From contig UZAE01012998.1 of the NCBI GenBank assembly GCA_900617975.1, positions 2,176-12,722 of the forward strand: a DNA stretch of 10,547 nucleotides, in the 5' to 3' direction. Under the pieces are notes generated by a model, which worked only from the letters and a program-made list of their open reading frames with translations, did no database searches and was not told the DNA's origin. The translations under genes were made by a program, and so were the position numbers. The stretch comes from Rodentolepis nana (lineage: Eukaryota; Platyhelminthes; Cestoda; Cyclophyllidea; Hymenolepididae). Positions 1-7,920 of this stretch are shown one piece after another; position 1 is the stretch's first letter, and every line of letters begins with the position of its first letter.

Positions 1-199
1 GGGGGGAACAGAAGAGTGTATCAAAGACGAAGGTAGATAATGTGAAAAAAGGTGGGATGAGTACTGTGAAAGTAGTCGAATATAACATACAGTGGGGTCA
101 TGGTAGTTTGAAGTCAACTGCCAGGTAATAGACTTTTTTGCCGTAAGAGTTTACGTTGCCCAGGGTGCACCACGTGGAGGTAAGTCTATCATACACCCC
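1..199 (-). mobile_element. Ribozyme-headed short retroposon, copy A (cut by the window edge)
   Basis: This is one of five copies of a dispersed repeat in the window. In transcript sense it reads from 199 down to 1, and by comparison with copy E roughly 108 bp of its 3' part lie outside the window. The 5' head (199-127) carries the HDV-like ribozyme fold. The middle shares blocks with the other copies, for example CAGAAGAG, GGTGNNNTGAGTA and GTCGAATAT on the plus strand. The retroposon assignment rests on the shared fixed 5' end, the LINE-like tail of other copies and the 15-bp target-site duplication of copy E. No protein is encoded. The target-site duplication of this copy cannot be checked because its other end is missing. 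I see no convincing pol III A/B box pair, so I do not call it tRNA-derived. Confidence 0.8.
127..199 (-). ncRNA. HDV-like self-cleaving ribozyme, copy A
   Basis: Read on the minus strand. P1 5' strand GGGGUGU (199-193) pairs with GCACCCU (168-162) over 7 bp, starting with a G.U wobble as in HDV. J1/2 is 2 nt. P2 GAUAGACUU (190-182) pairs with AAGUCUAUU (135-127). P3 is ACC/GGU around loop UCCACGU. GGGCAAC follows P1. P4 is CGUAA-ACUC-UUACG (155-142), fully paired. GC plus an A run then leads to P2', with the candidate catalytic C at position 140. The P4 closing pair differs from the other copies on both strands of the stem, so it is a compensatory change. This is the best-preserved fold in the window. 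The element order and strand lengths match the known HDV fold; cleavage activity is inferred. Confidence 0.82.
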
Positions 200-222
200 T
201 ATTCAAGCTAATCATAATAAAT

Positions 223-309
223 AGAAGTCAAAATGCCGAGTGATAGACTTTTTGCCGTATGGAGATACGTTGTGTAGGGTGCACCACGTGGGGGTAAGTC
301 TATCGCGCA
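223..309 (-). mobile_element. Head-only fragment of the ribozyme retroposon, copy B
   Basis: About 86 bp matching only the 5' head of the family, in the same orientation as copy A and separated from it by about 23 bp of unrelated sequence. Similarity ends at the GACTTCT that follows the head (near 223). The middle and the LINE-like tail are absent. LINE-type insertions usually lose the 5' end, so a copy keeping only the 5' end is unusual. It may come from a later deletion, or from copy A inserting into an older copy. Confidence 0.75.
242..309 (-). ncRNA. Decayed HDV-like ribozyme, copy B
   Basis: P2 is perfect over 9 bp: GAUAGACUU (304-296) with AAGUCUAUC (250-242). P3 ACC/GGU, the perfect 5-bp P4 (CGUAU/AUACG) and the GCAAA strand are all kept. 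P1 is destroyed because the leading G bases are missing, and GGGCAAC has become ACACAAC, which removes the two G bases expected to form P1.1. I expect it to be inactive. It is useful mainly as an independent witness that the stems are real. Confidence 0.65.
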
Positions 310-1336
310 TGATTTTCTGGAAACATGACTGCCCAAACTACTTCTAGCTATCGGCGATCATTCAACTTTTAATTTATCACCCAAGTAGAAAGTACAAAGA
401 CGCACGCTTCCATTTACTTACTGAATCCAGTCAATTGCCGGATTAAATAACTAAGCCAACATTGTCCAGGTCAAGAGTGAACTGCTCTTGCCTAAATTAA
501 AGTCAAGTGGTAAATAAATTGGAAAAGTTTAAAATTGTTTATGCATCTAATTAATGTGCATTGCATTCACAAGGAGGGTAAATCTCTAAGCTGAATAGAG
601 TCCAGTACAAGTGATAAGTGTTATAGGTACTCAACATAAAAGGATGTTTAATTCTTTCCACATTATCGGCAATATCACTATTGCACATTGGCAACGATCA
701 ACTGGTAATTCAGATGCCCAATTTCCAATTGCGTTATGGCCTATAGAAGTCCAGCCTGGTTAAAACGCACACGTCAACTTATCATTCACGATGCTCAAAG
801 TGTCTGTTCATCGAGCTCTGTTCTTGAATTGCACCCATATTGCCAAATATCTATTTTCTTAAAATGCCTTTGTACTAGTATTAAAATAATAGTGAATAAT
901 CTACTGATTGATATCAGTAATGTTTCAATTCATTTGATCTATTAGGAATAAAAGCCTACAGCATCCTATTTCAACTAGATTGCCTAATTAATGGAAACAA
1001 AAATGCCCAGAATTTTCCCCCAAACGTTAAACACAAAGCCTACACCACTTTCTGGCCAAGTTCTGGTAAAATTCCTGGCTTCCTTTCCACCAAATCGCCT
1101 GGCTCAATTTGGAGAAATACTGACAGGGAGGTGTGTGTGGGTGTGAGGAAGGCGATATTGTCATATTGTTTCGCAGTTTTCTGGGCAAAAATACTAAATA
1201 ATGAATATGGCGCACGCCACCACCCACCACCCTTTTAAACGCCTACTCAACCGACTGACCGCTCCACACCTTCATAACTTACTCGCCATCTGCCCTCACC
1301 AACCCCTCCCCACTGATAAGGCACATTTATTTTTTT
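310..1336. other. No recognisable gene
   Basis: AT-rich sequence with only short, unconvincing open frames. A small GT-rich patch lies near 1131-1148. I see no conserved protein motif, RNA gene or terminal repeat here. Confidence 0.6.
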
Positions 1337-1500
1337 GTGGAGTGGGCAAAACACACAAACCGGACGTACTACCGCACTACCCTCTCTCACAAGATGACTG
1401 TTTGGGGCGGGCTTGCCTGCTACTATACCCACGGAAGTACAAAATTTATTGAAATTTGGCCTGAACAGCGTGTTTTTCTGACTTGGCAAAATTCAATTTT
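1337..1500 (+). pseudogene. Possible Tc1/mariner-type transposase scrap
   Basis: The plus-strand frame starting at 1337 reads WAKHTNR, then KMTVWGGLACYYTHGSTKFIEI, then LTWQNSI. The block with V-W-G-G followed about ten residues on by a hydrophobic FIEI resembles the second beta-strand region of Tc1-like DDE transposases, where forms such as VMVWGG...FIE are common. No catalytic aspartate motif, start, stop or terminal repeat can be tied to it, so it would be a short relic at best. It could be a chance match in an open frame. No upstream or downstream transposase segment was found in the other frames. Confidence 0.25.
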
Positions 1501-1783
1501 GCTTATGTTTGATGTTATTTTCTGCTTTACTTACTACACAGAATCTCCTAACATGAGGATTATAGGGAATAGCACCTGCCTCGTTCACCTGCGGGGGATT
1601 AAATTTTCAGAGGTCATCATTTGAATCTGGTATCAATATTTATGCGCCAAAAGTGGTTGATGAAATTCGGGTACAAGAAAGCAATAACAAAACCATTTTG
1701 AGTTGAAAATTAACGTGGAACTGCTTCAATTTTCAATAAGAAGGGATCATTTCTTAAAAATCTTATTATTTTAGTTACTCTCG

Positions 1784-1803
1784 AAATAAATAAATAAATA
1801 AAG
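1784..1803 (+). repeat. (AAAT)n microsatellite
   Basis: About five units of AAAT. Such a tail can mark the 3' end of a retroposon, and the family in this window ends in ATAAATAA. However, I found no family sequence next to it, so it is reported only as a simple repeat. Confidence 0.7.
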
Positions 1804-2020
1804 TTAATATTTGGCTTGAGTTACCACGGATGAAGAAGTTCTGCTTTCTTCAAACATTGAGTCATCAATTTCCCGCAACGTTAGAAGTGTATGCTAATTG
1901 GCATTATCTGATGTGATTGTGTGATTTCTCAATTGTTGAAGAAAAAAAATAAAGTGAAGACAAGATCAACCTTACTTGGTAAGACAAATCGGCCTCTAAG
2001 GCATAAATAGTATGGAGAGT

Positions 2021-2033
2021 GGGGGAGGGGGTG

Positions 2034-2062
<29 letters not shown>
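2021..2062 (+). repeat. Long poly-G tract
   Basis: A G-rich run with one A and one T interruption, ending in 30 uninterrupted G bases at 2033-2062. It could form G-quadruplex structure, and its length in the assembly is likely to be uncertain. Confidence 0.95.
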
Positions 2063-2064
<2 letters not shown>

Positions 2065-2541
2065 TTTGCCGTAATTCAGGCGATAAATCGAGCAAGTTGA
2101 TTCATGAAAATAAGCTACTTATTTAGTAAGTGTTTTACAAACAAAACCAGGAATTGAATGAACTTAAGCTGGTAAGGAAAGCCAGTAGCCATAACTATGT
2201 TGATCTCCGGTGCATTCTCTTTTTACGGAGCTGTCAACCAAACTGACTAAAACTGCCTAAAAATAGTATTTCATAAGTGAGAAATTTCAAGATATTACTT
2301 TTCAAATCACGGGTGATAGGGTTTTAAAGTCCCTTCCTTAAACGAAATTGTTTTTTTCATATTTCTAAGATCAATGTGTACCTCAAGCATATCAGTGCTC
2401 GTTAACGCACATCCAGTGGCCGCATCGGTAAAACCTGATCAGTTGTTGAGGCGGGGAATGCGAGTTTTCCGAACAAAGGATTACCTTCCAGGACACCTTT
2501 TCATTTACCCTCCTCCCTCTAATAAGTTAGGCATGCATCTA

Positions 2542-2570
2542 TTGGGTTGGCAACTAAGTCATTGCCGTTT
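2542..2570 (+). repeat. Mariner left terminal inverted repeat
   Basis: Begins TTGGGTTGGCAACTAAGTCA and matches the reverse complement of 3811-3839 at 22 of 29 positions. The core GGCAACTAAGTCA is identical. This would be the transposase binding site. Confidence 0.9.
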
Positions 2571-2723
2571 TTGTTGACAGATTCACTCTATACTTTCTTT
2601 TGTTTTGTTAACGTGGCCAGAGCATCTAACCTATATTTTTTCTTACTGTATGGGCTTCTAGGCTAATTAGTAAAAAATTTTTTTTGTTTAGTTCTTTAGT
2701 TTTGTCTTTATCCAAATTTAAAA

Positions 2724-3765
2724 ATGAAAAAAACAGGACGTGCACTTCCGACACATTTTATTGTATTACTTCCGAAAAGGCAAGAACGCATCGCAAGCAC
2801 AAAAGAAGTTATGTGCCGTATATGGAGATGAAACCGCCTTAAAAGAAAGGTAGTGTCGAAATTGGTTTGAAAGATTTCGTTGCGGTGATTTTTCACTGAA
2901 AAATTCACAACGATCTGGCCGCCCAGTCGAAGTGGATGAAACCCATATCAAGGCCATTATCGATTCAAATCGTCACAGCACAACACGAGATATTGCAGAG
3001 AAGCTGCTCAATGTGTCGCATACATGCATTGAAAAAAAATTAAAAACCCTTGGTTATGTCAAGAAACTTGATTTATGGATCCCTCACCAGTTAAAGGAAG
3101 TTCATTTGACGCAACGGATTAGCATCTGTGATTCGCCGCTACTGAAACGCAATGAGAATGATCCATTTCTGAAGAACCTAGTTACTGGCGACGAAAAGTG
3201 GATAGTTCATGACAATGTTACTCGCAAGAGATCATGGGTGAAGCAAGATCAACCAGCCCAAACAGTATCAAAAGCAGAGCTTCACCAAAAAAGATTATTC
3301 TGTCAGTGTGGTGGGATCACAAAGGAATTTTGTATTTTGAACTCATGCCGCAGAACCAAACGATAAATTCAAATGTGTATGTTGAAGAACTCGAAAAACT
3401 GAAGGATGCAATTGAAGATAAGCGGCCGGCATTATCAAATCGGAAGGGCGTTGTTTTCCATCATGATAACGCAAGGCCCCCCCCCCATATCTTTGGTTAC
3501 TCGGCAAAAATTATTGCAACTGGGTTGGGATGTTTTGTCACACCCACCATATAGCCCTGACCTTGCGCCTTCGGATTACCATTTGTTTCGTTCCATGCAA
3601 AACTCTTTAAGTGGTAAAATAGTTAACAACACGGATGATGTCGGATCACACCTAATTCAGTTTTTTAATAGCAAAGACCAGACATTTTACGAACGGGGAA
3701 TTTTTACTCTGCCAGAACGATGGGGAAAGGTCATCGACAAGAACGGCCAATATCTAATTGAATAA
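2724..3765 (+). pseudogene. Mariner transposase, DD34D, frameshifted
   Basis: The remains of a cut-and-paste transposase of about 345 residues. The ATG at 2724 is in the wrong frame for what follows: a seven-base A run at 2727-2733 appears to hold one base too many. Helix-turn-helix-like N-terminal sequence follows (CAVYGDETALKER, then NWFERFRCGDFSLKNSQRSGRP). An in-frame TAG interrupts it at 2851-2853, most simply from a CAG codon. The linker KKLDLWIPH and TGDEKW (first catalytic Asp, 3190-3192) follow. One base is missing near 3285. HDNARP carries the second Asp (3465-3467). A run of ten C at 3477-3486 adds a net one base of shift. PYSPDLAPSDYHLF carries the third Asp (3574-3576). The last two Asp codons are 34 residues apart once the C run is allowed for. 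The stop is TAA 3763-3765, overlapping an AATAAA signal. All three catalytic residues survive although the gene is dead. Confidence 0.93.
3477..3486 (+). repeat. C10 run inside the transposase frame
   Basis: Ten C bases stand where a mariner would read CCC CAC after the arginine codon of HDNAR. The run is about four bases longer than expected and shifts the frame. It may be a slippage mutation or a base-calling error. Confidence 0.85.
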
Positions 3766-3810
3766 AGTTATATTTTAAAACAAAAATTCCGAATTTGCCT
3801 TCTTATTTGA

Positions 3811-3839
3811 AATCAGCAGTGACTTAGTTGCCCACCTTG
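3811..3839 (-). repeat. Mariner right terminal inverted repeat
   Basis: The reverse complement reads GGTGGGCAACTAAGTCACTG and pairs with the left end. The outermost three bases do not match the left end, and the TA target copy expected beyond it is absent. Confidence 0.88.
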
Positions 3840-4257
3840 CCTTAAATTATTTATATCATTTCTGGAAACATGTACACCATTACAGTCCACTCTTTTATCT
3901 CCTTGCATCTGCTTCAACAAATCTCCTCTTTTACTAAACTCTTGAAATGAAAGTTGGCGCAAATTTTCATGAGAGAGCCAGAGAATTGTTAGAAGCAAAT
4001 ATCAACGGCCTATTAGCTGACCTCCTCCAAAGTAAAATTAAGTCAAACTAATCTTATTTTATATGGAAATGCAAAATGTAGACTCAAAGCAAAAGGTCGT
4101 GCACCGAATACAGTCCTATCTATATTTTTTTAAAGAAATTCTTGTTCGTTGACAACAATTCTCACAAAAATGATAATTTTAACAAAAATAATCATTCGAA
4201 GGTCGTAGGAACGAGAAGAGGTGCCACCTATAAAAGCAAACTCTCATTTATAAATGC

Positions 4258-4261
<4 letters not shown>

Positions 4262-4305
<44 letters not shown>

Positions 4306-4306
4306 C

Positions 4307-4342
<36 letters not shown>
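4262..4342 (+). repeat. (AT)n microsatellite, about 80 bp
   Basis: An alternating AT tract with one interruption (TATTACATATTA near 4301-4312). It can form a cruciform or slipped structure. An open frame through it encodes only Ile/Tyr repeats and is not a gene. Confidence 0.97.
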
Positions 4343-4343
<1 letters not shown>

Positions 4344-5706
4344 CGGAATAAAGAGTTTACTAAGAAATATAGATTCAGGTAGTCGGAGAGATATTACATA
4401 TATATAACTTTGGTTAAAATTAAAGATTAAATTAGATTAGAAAGTAGAAGTGATTGGATTCATACTTGATCGTCAATTATGCGTTAAACAGAGAGGGGGA
4501 TCAAACCTAGGGAAAGTGATTTTCAAATATTAAATTGAGCATTTTAGTGTAACATAATAACAGCGTCTTTATTAAGAGAGGAAATTAGAGAGCACCAATG
4601 GCAATAATTCAGGTCATTTATTTTGTCAATTCCAATTGATATTGTGCTTCGTACTATCCTTTCATCAAAATTAAACTCCATATGTGGTGAATGTTGAAGT
4701 GCAGTTAGCTGAAAAACACTCTAACATTAACACCAGTTTGCTTATTCTTATAAAATGATTCTCTAATTAATTGACTTTTAATATTTGAGTGATAGTTTAG
4801 CTAGTCATGAATGGTAAACTTTTAAACGTAATTAAACCTTAACAATAAGGAAACTGACAAATAGAAATGCCTATCAAACCCAGCATTTTTTTAATTTTAT
4901 GTGGCCATGAAAATTATTTTTTCTTAAAAATAACCAAATCTTTCAAAGTGTAGCAAGAGGCAGCCGTTTATTGAAGAAAATATAAAATGGCATTGAACCA
5001 AAGTAAAACACGATTTTTACTTCATATTTAAAACCTAATTAAATTATTTAATATGACGTTTTATTTCACAAATTAAGTTTATTTGCCCGTTTTCTTTTGC
5101 CTGAATATAGGTGGTTTCATTTTTTTCGCCTTACCCCATAAAGGACAGATTGAAGCCGGAAATGAAGATAATATCTTTTTTTTGCGTACGGAAATTCTGA
5201 CATGTTTTGCTAATTTTCGAAAGCATTTTCTTTGTAAAATGCATAATTTAAAAAATGTACTTCCGCCTTTGCTTAATTTTGAAATGTTTTTCACCTAATT
5301 TTATTAAAAATACTCCTAGTCACTTTCTAAGGCAGTCAATTGGTTAGGTTTAGACAAAATAAGATTGAAAATAACCAGTGACAATTAATCAAAAGTTCAA
5401 TTTTCTGTTAGGCTAGGTATAAACCATACTGAGATAGGATGCTGAATAACCGAATCAGGGCTTGTGGCTATAATCAAATGGTAAAACTCTAATTGATTAT
5501 TAATTGCTGATGTTCATTCATTTATTGGGATTTCCTATAGAATAAATGACGAAAATTACCCACAGGTCTTGGTTGTTAATCCAAAATTACTGAGAGTGAG
5601 TTATTTTCAACCCTCCGAGAACATATTGTTTCAATCGTCAATCGTGAACGACGGCCTGAATGACCGAAGTACTCATTTTAAATGAACCAATCAAGGAAAT
5701 GGAAGA

Positions 5707-5716
5707 GGGGGGGGGG
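5707..5716 (+). repeat. G10 run
   Basis: A ten-base G homopolymer inside GGAAGAG...AGGCAG. It is one of several long G or C runs in the window. Confidence 0.9.
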
Positions 5717-6318
5717 AGGCAGCATTCGGACATAAAGGCGACATGTCAAGTTTCTCAATTAATTGGATTTAAGAATAAGGTTGCGCACCTGACCACGTCA
5801 TTCCGAAAATTTTTATCTAGATAATGCATTATCTAACGAACAAAAACATTTTTATATAGGTGAAACTAATACCAATTTCTAACCTGAAAATAGACAACCA
5901 GTTAATTTCTTAATAGCCAGTATTGCTATTATAGCTACCAATGAACTTATCTGAATTTGAGTTATCCGAAAACAGAAAATATTGAAATCTGCCCAATTAG
6001 TTACTACAATAAAATCATTTCCATCCAATGCAAATTAAGAAGGTCCTACAAAATTCCTTTCATAATTATCGCTAAGATCGAAAGCAGTGCTTTTGTTCAA
6101 ATATTTCCCTATTCTTTTCATCTCAATCACTATTATTACGCAGATAAATTAAGTAGCTAGTTACCAATCACCATATCGAAGCTTCAAAAGAGGAAAGCAA
6201 GTTTAGGCAATAACTAAAAGTATTACTTATTAATGCTTAGCTTCCAGTGTAGACAAGTTGACTTATCACTGCTGAAATAGACAACTAGCTCAATCGACTT
6301 ATTTTATGTCTATAGTTG

Positions 6319-6390
6319 GCGGTGCGCGATAGACTAACCTCCACGTGGTGCTTCCTGGGCAACGTATACTCATACGACAGAAAAGTCAAT
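6319..6390 (+). ncRNA. HDV-like ribozyme, copy C (partly decayed)
   Basis: Kept: P3 ACC/GGU with loop UCCACGU, GGGCAACG, a perfect P4 (CGUAU-ACUC-AUACG) and the C of the J4/2 strand. Damaged: the P1 3' strand has become GCUUCCU, so P1 pairs poorly. The P2 3' strand is AGUCAAU instead of AGUCUAU, and GGC before the A run has become GAC. Reduced or no activity is expected. Confidence 0.7.
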
Positions 6391-6635
6391 AAACCGTCAG
6401 TTGACTACTAACTTCAAACTACCATAACCCCTATTGTATGTAATATTCGACTTCTTCCACAATACTCACCTCAACTTCTACTTTACCTTTGTGTTGGTCC
6501 CTTTTACACCTGTTAATCACTCTTCTGTTCCCATCTCGACTATTTTCACTTTGATGTTCATCTCCTCTGTGAAGCCCGAAGTCAACTAAAGGGTTAATGG
6601 TATTCATCATAAAGCCTTTCATTTGATATAAATAA
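6319..6635 (+). mobile_element. Ribozyme-headed short retroposon, copy C
   Basis: A complete copy of about 317 bp, transcript sense on the plus strand. The head (6319-6390) holds a partly decayed ribozyme. The middle is pyrimidine-rich. The 3' part (6571-6597) reads E-A-R-S-Q-L-K-G-stop in one frame, matching the end of the LINE reading frame at 7846-7875. The tail GCCTTTCATTTGATATAAATAA matches the LINE fragment's own tail (about 39 of 50 positions for 6579-6628 against 7854-7903). I found no clear target-site duplication. The antisense open frame 6622-6431 merely runs through the repeat and is not a gene. Confidence 0.85.
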
Positions 6636-7378
6636 CTAAGATTAGTCTAATCATATTTAAATACATTGAACATTATTTAGCACAGCAATTCAAAATGTGA
6701 TATAGGATTTACTAATTAAAATGATAGTGCGCTCGCTTCAATAAAACTTTTAGTGTGAGATGGAAATCCGTGGAAAAGAAGTTATACAACTTTAGAAACT
6801 TTTAGTCTTCAAATTGTCTGTAATCGCTGTACTCCAGTTGCCCCTAAGGTCTCCAATACATGAGCATATGAAAAACCTTCCATTTATATATCTATATATA
6901 TCCATCTATAAAGACACTTAAATGAGGTTTCATCTACATGCGCATATTCGTTTGGTGTTTGATGATATACAACCAGTACCGATCAATCTCAAGGGACTGT
7001 ATTCACTTAATGGGAAATGTAATAATATAGAAGATCGATTTCAGTTACCCGTTGTAGTCTTCACAAAATAACTGAGATATGTAAAATTGTCAACGTAATG
7101 CCTCTGGCGGCATTAAATTCGGAAGGGCACAGTAGTCAGCGTACGGTGATCAACACCACCGGTTCATTCTAGAAAACAGAAGGAATGGCTGAAAGCGAAT
7201 TTCCCTCTAAACAAGCTTATTAATTGGTATCCCATCTTCTGGTGAATAGTTTATAAAGGCACTAATTATGGAGGAATTTAGACGCAAATTGCCATAATCA
7301 TCCTCCACTTTATAACAATATCAACAAATGAATTAAAAGCTTTAAATTGTTATAATTATAATTCACTCATTTCAGGCT
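6636..7378. other. No recognisable gene
   Basis: AT-rich, with a small AT-rich simple stretch near 6885-6902. No upstream reverse-transcriptase motif of the LINE that follows was found here, so that LINE copy is 5'-truncated or too decayed to see. Confidence 0.55.
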
Positions 7379-7903
7379 GATCTTAGTTACCCAAAGGAAA
7401 CAAATAAAACAAGAGTTCTTTAATGGAGCCCTGAACACTTTGGCATAATAGGCAATGAGCGCCCTGGCACACTTGCTAAGAAGGGGACCACAATTCTGAA
7501 AATCATGGACAAGCAGATGTCTTTCCCCACAACGAAGACCTTAATAGGGAGAGAATTCAAGACTTTAAGAAGCAACGAACTTAAAGCCCCAATAAAGGAA
7601 ATGCGTCGGACAGACAACGGCACTGTCCAGCGTAGGCGATTGGTCAAGAATCGAAGCTGTTGCAGAGTTTAGGCTGTGTATCTTTACAAAATATGAGTAT
7701 ATGCCCTAACAACATTCCCTCTATGTGACCTACAGGAGGAAATGGAGAAGACCCACTTGATTCGGTGATACAGGAGGAAATGGAGAAGACCCACTTGATT
7801 CGGTGTTCAGCCCTATAGACAACGACGAAAACATAGAGATACTGGAAAAACAGAAGTCAACTACTGGGCCAATGATAGCTAACATAAAGCCTGCCATTTG
7901 ATA
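7379..7903 (+). pseudogene. Non-LTR retrotransposon (LINE) C-terminal fragment: RNase H, Cys/His knuckle and 3' tail
   Basis: The frame at 7424 reads WSPEHFGIIGNERPGTLAKKG, which fits the end of the RNase H domain of non-LTR elements (commonly W-I-P-x-H-x-G-I-x-G-N-E-x-A-D-x-L-A-K). The conserved Asp of that motif is Gly here (codon 7466-7468), and the codon before WSP is a TAA stop. After a shift near 7600-7630, the frame at 7632 reads VGDWSRIEAVAEFRL, a segment typical of these proteins just after RNase H. After another shift, 7715-7765 reads FPLCDLQEEMEKTHLIR and ends at a knuckle Cys that survives in the duplicated copy. The first Cys of the usual CPLC is Phe here. RYWKNRSQLLGQ-stop (7837-7875) looks like the protein's end. 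The 3' tail runs to about 7903. RNase H points to the I/ingi/R1-like side of the LINE tree. No reverse transcriptase remains. Confidence 0.75.
7731..7806 (+). repeat. 38-bp tandem duplication
   Basis: 7731-7768 is repeated at 7769-7806, identical for 37 bases and differing only in the last. It duplicates the QEEMEKTHLIR segment of the LINE knuckle. Since 38 is not a multiple of three, it also shifts the frame. The near identity shows the duplication is young compared with the other lesions. Confidence 0.95.
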
Positions 7904-7920
7904 GACATATATATATAATT

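Larger units (their letters stand above)
1501..2541. other. No recognisable gene; simple repeats
   Basis: No protein motif was recognised. The stretch contains an (AAAT)n run and a long G homopolymer, annotated separately. The open frames here are short, and one is created by the C run on the minus strand. Confidence 0.55.
2542..3839 (+). mobile_element. Mariner DNA transposon, near full length, non-autonomous by decay
   Basis: A Tc1/mariner-superfamily element of about 1298 bp, the usual length for mariner. It has inverted ends at both sides and a single central transposase gene on the plus strand. A TA dinucleotide, the target sequence of this superfamily, lies directly before the left end (2540-2541). 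The expected TA after the right end is not preserved (CC at 3840-3841; the nearest TA is at 3843-3844). The transposase wording (KKLD.W.PH, TGDEKW, HDNARP, SPDLAPSDYHLF) fits the mellifera-type mariners as I know them. The reading frame is broken four times, so the element is a fossil that could move only if supplied with transposase. Confidence 0.93.
3845..6318. other. No recognisable gene
   Basis: About 2.5 kb of AT-rich sequence. It holds an AT microsatellite (4262-4342), a ten-base G run (5707-5716) and scattered short open frames. The stretch near 5083-5298 is open on both strands (71 codons each), but neither translation carries a motif I recognise, so it is not called a gene. Confidence 0.55.

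Noticed and set aside
127..199. Hepatitis delta-like viral insertion
   Set aside because: Only the ribozyme fold is shared. There is no delta-antigen-like frame, and the ribozyme is the head of a retroposon with a LINE tail and a target-site duplication.
223..309. CRISPR-like or satellite tandem repeat formed by the A and B heads
   Set aside because: There are only two units with an irregular spacer, and both are explained by dispersed retroposon copies in a eukaryotic context.
1784..1803. (AAAT)n as the tail of another retroposon copy
   Set aside because: The tail motif CCATTTGATATAAATAA and the family middle are absent upstream on either strand.
1904..2095. Minus-strand open frame with a polyproline stretch
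   Set aside because: The prolines are only the complement of the 30-G run.
4142..4351. Open frame through the AT microsatellite
   Set aside because: Its C-terminal half is an Ile/Tyr repeat produced by alternating AT. There is no motif and the start is arbitrary.
5079..5298. Overlapping 71-codon open frames on both strands
   Set aside because: Neither product shows a known motif, and both are Lys/Phe-rich as expected from AT-rich sequence. An exon cannot be excluded but is not supported.
6431..6622. Minus-strand open frame of 63 codons
   Set aside because: It runs antisense through retroposon copy C. The equivalent stretch of copy E is interrupted by a stop, so there is no sign of coding selection.
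7420..7647. Minus-strand open frame of 75 codons
   Set aside because: It is the antisense shadow of the RNase H segment, which has recognisable motifs only on the plus strand.
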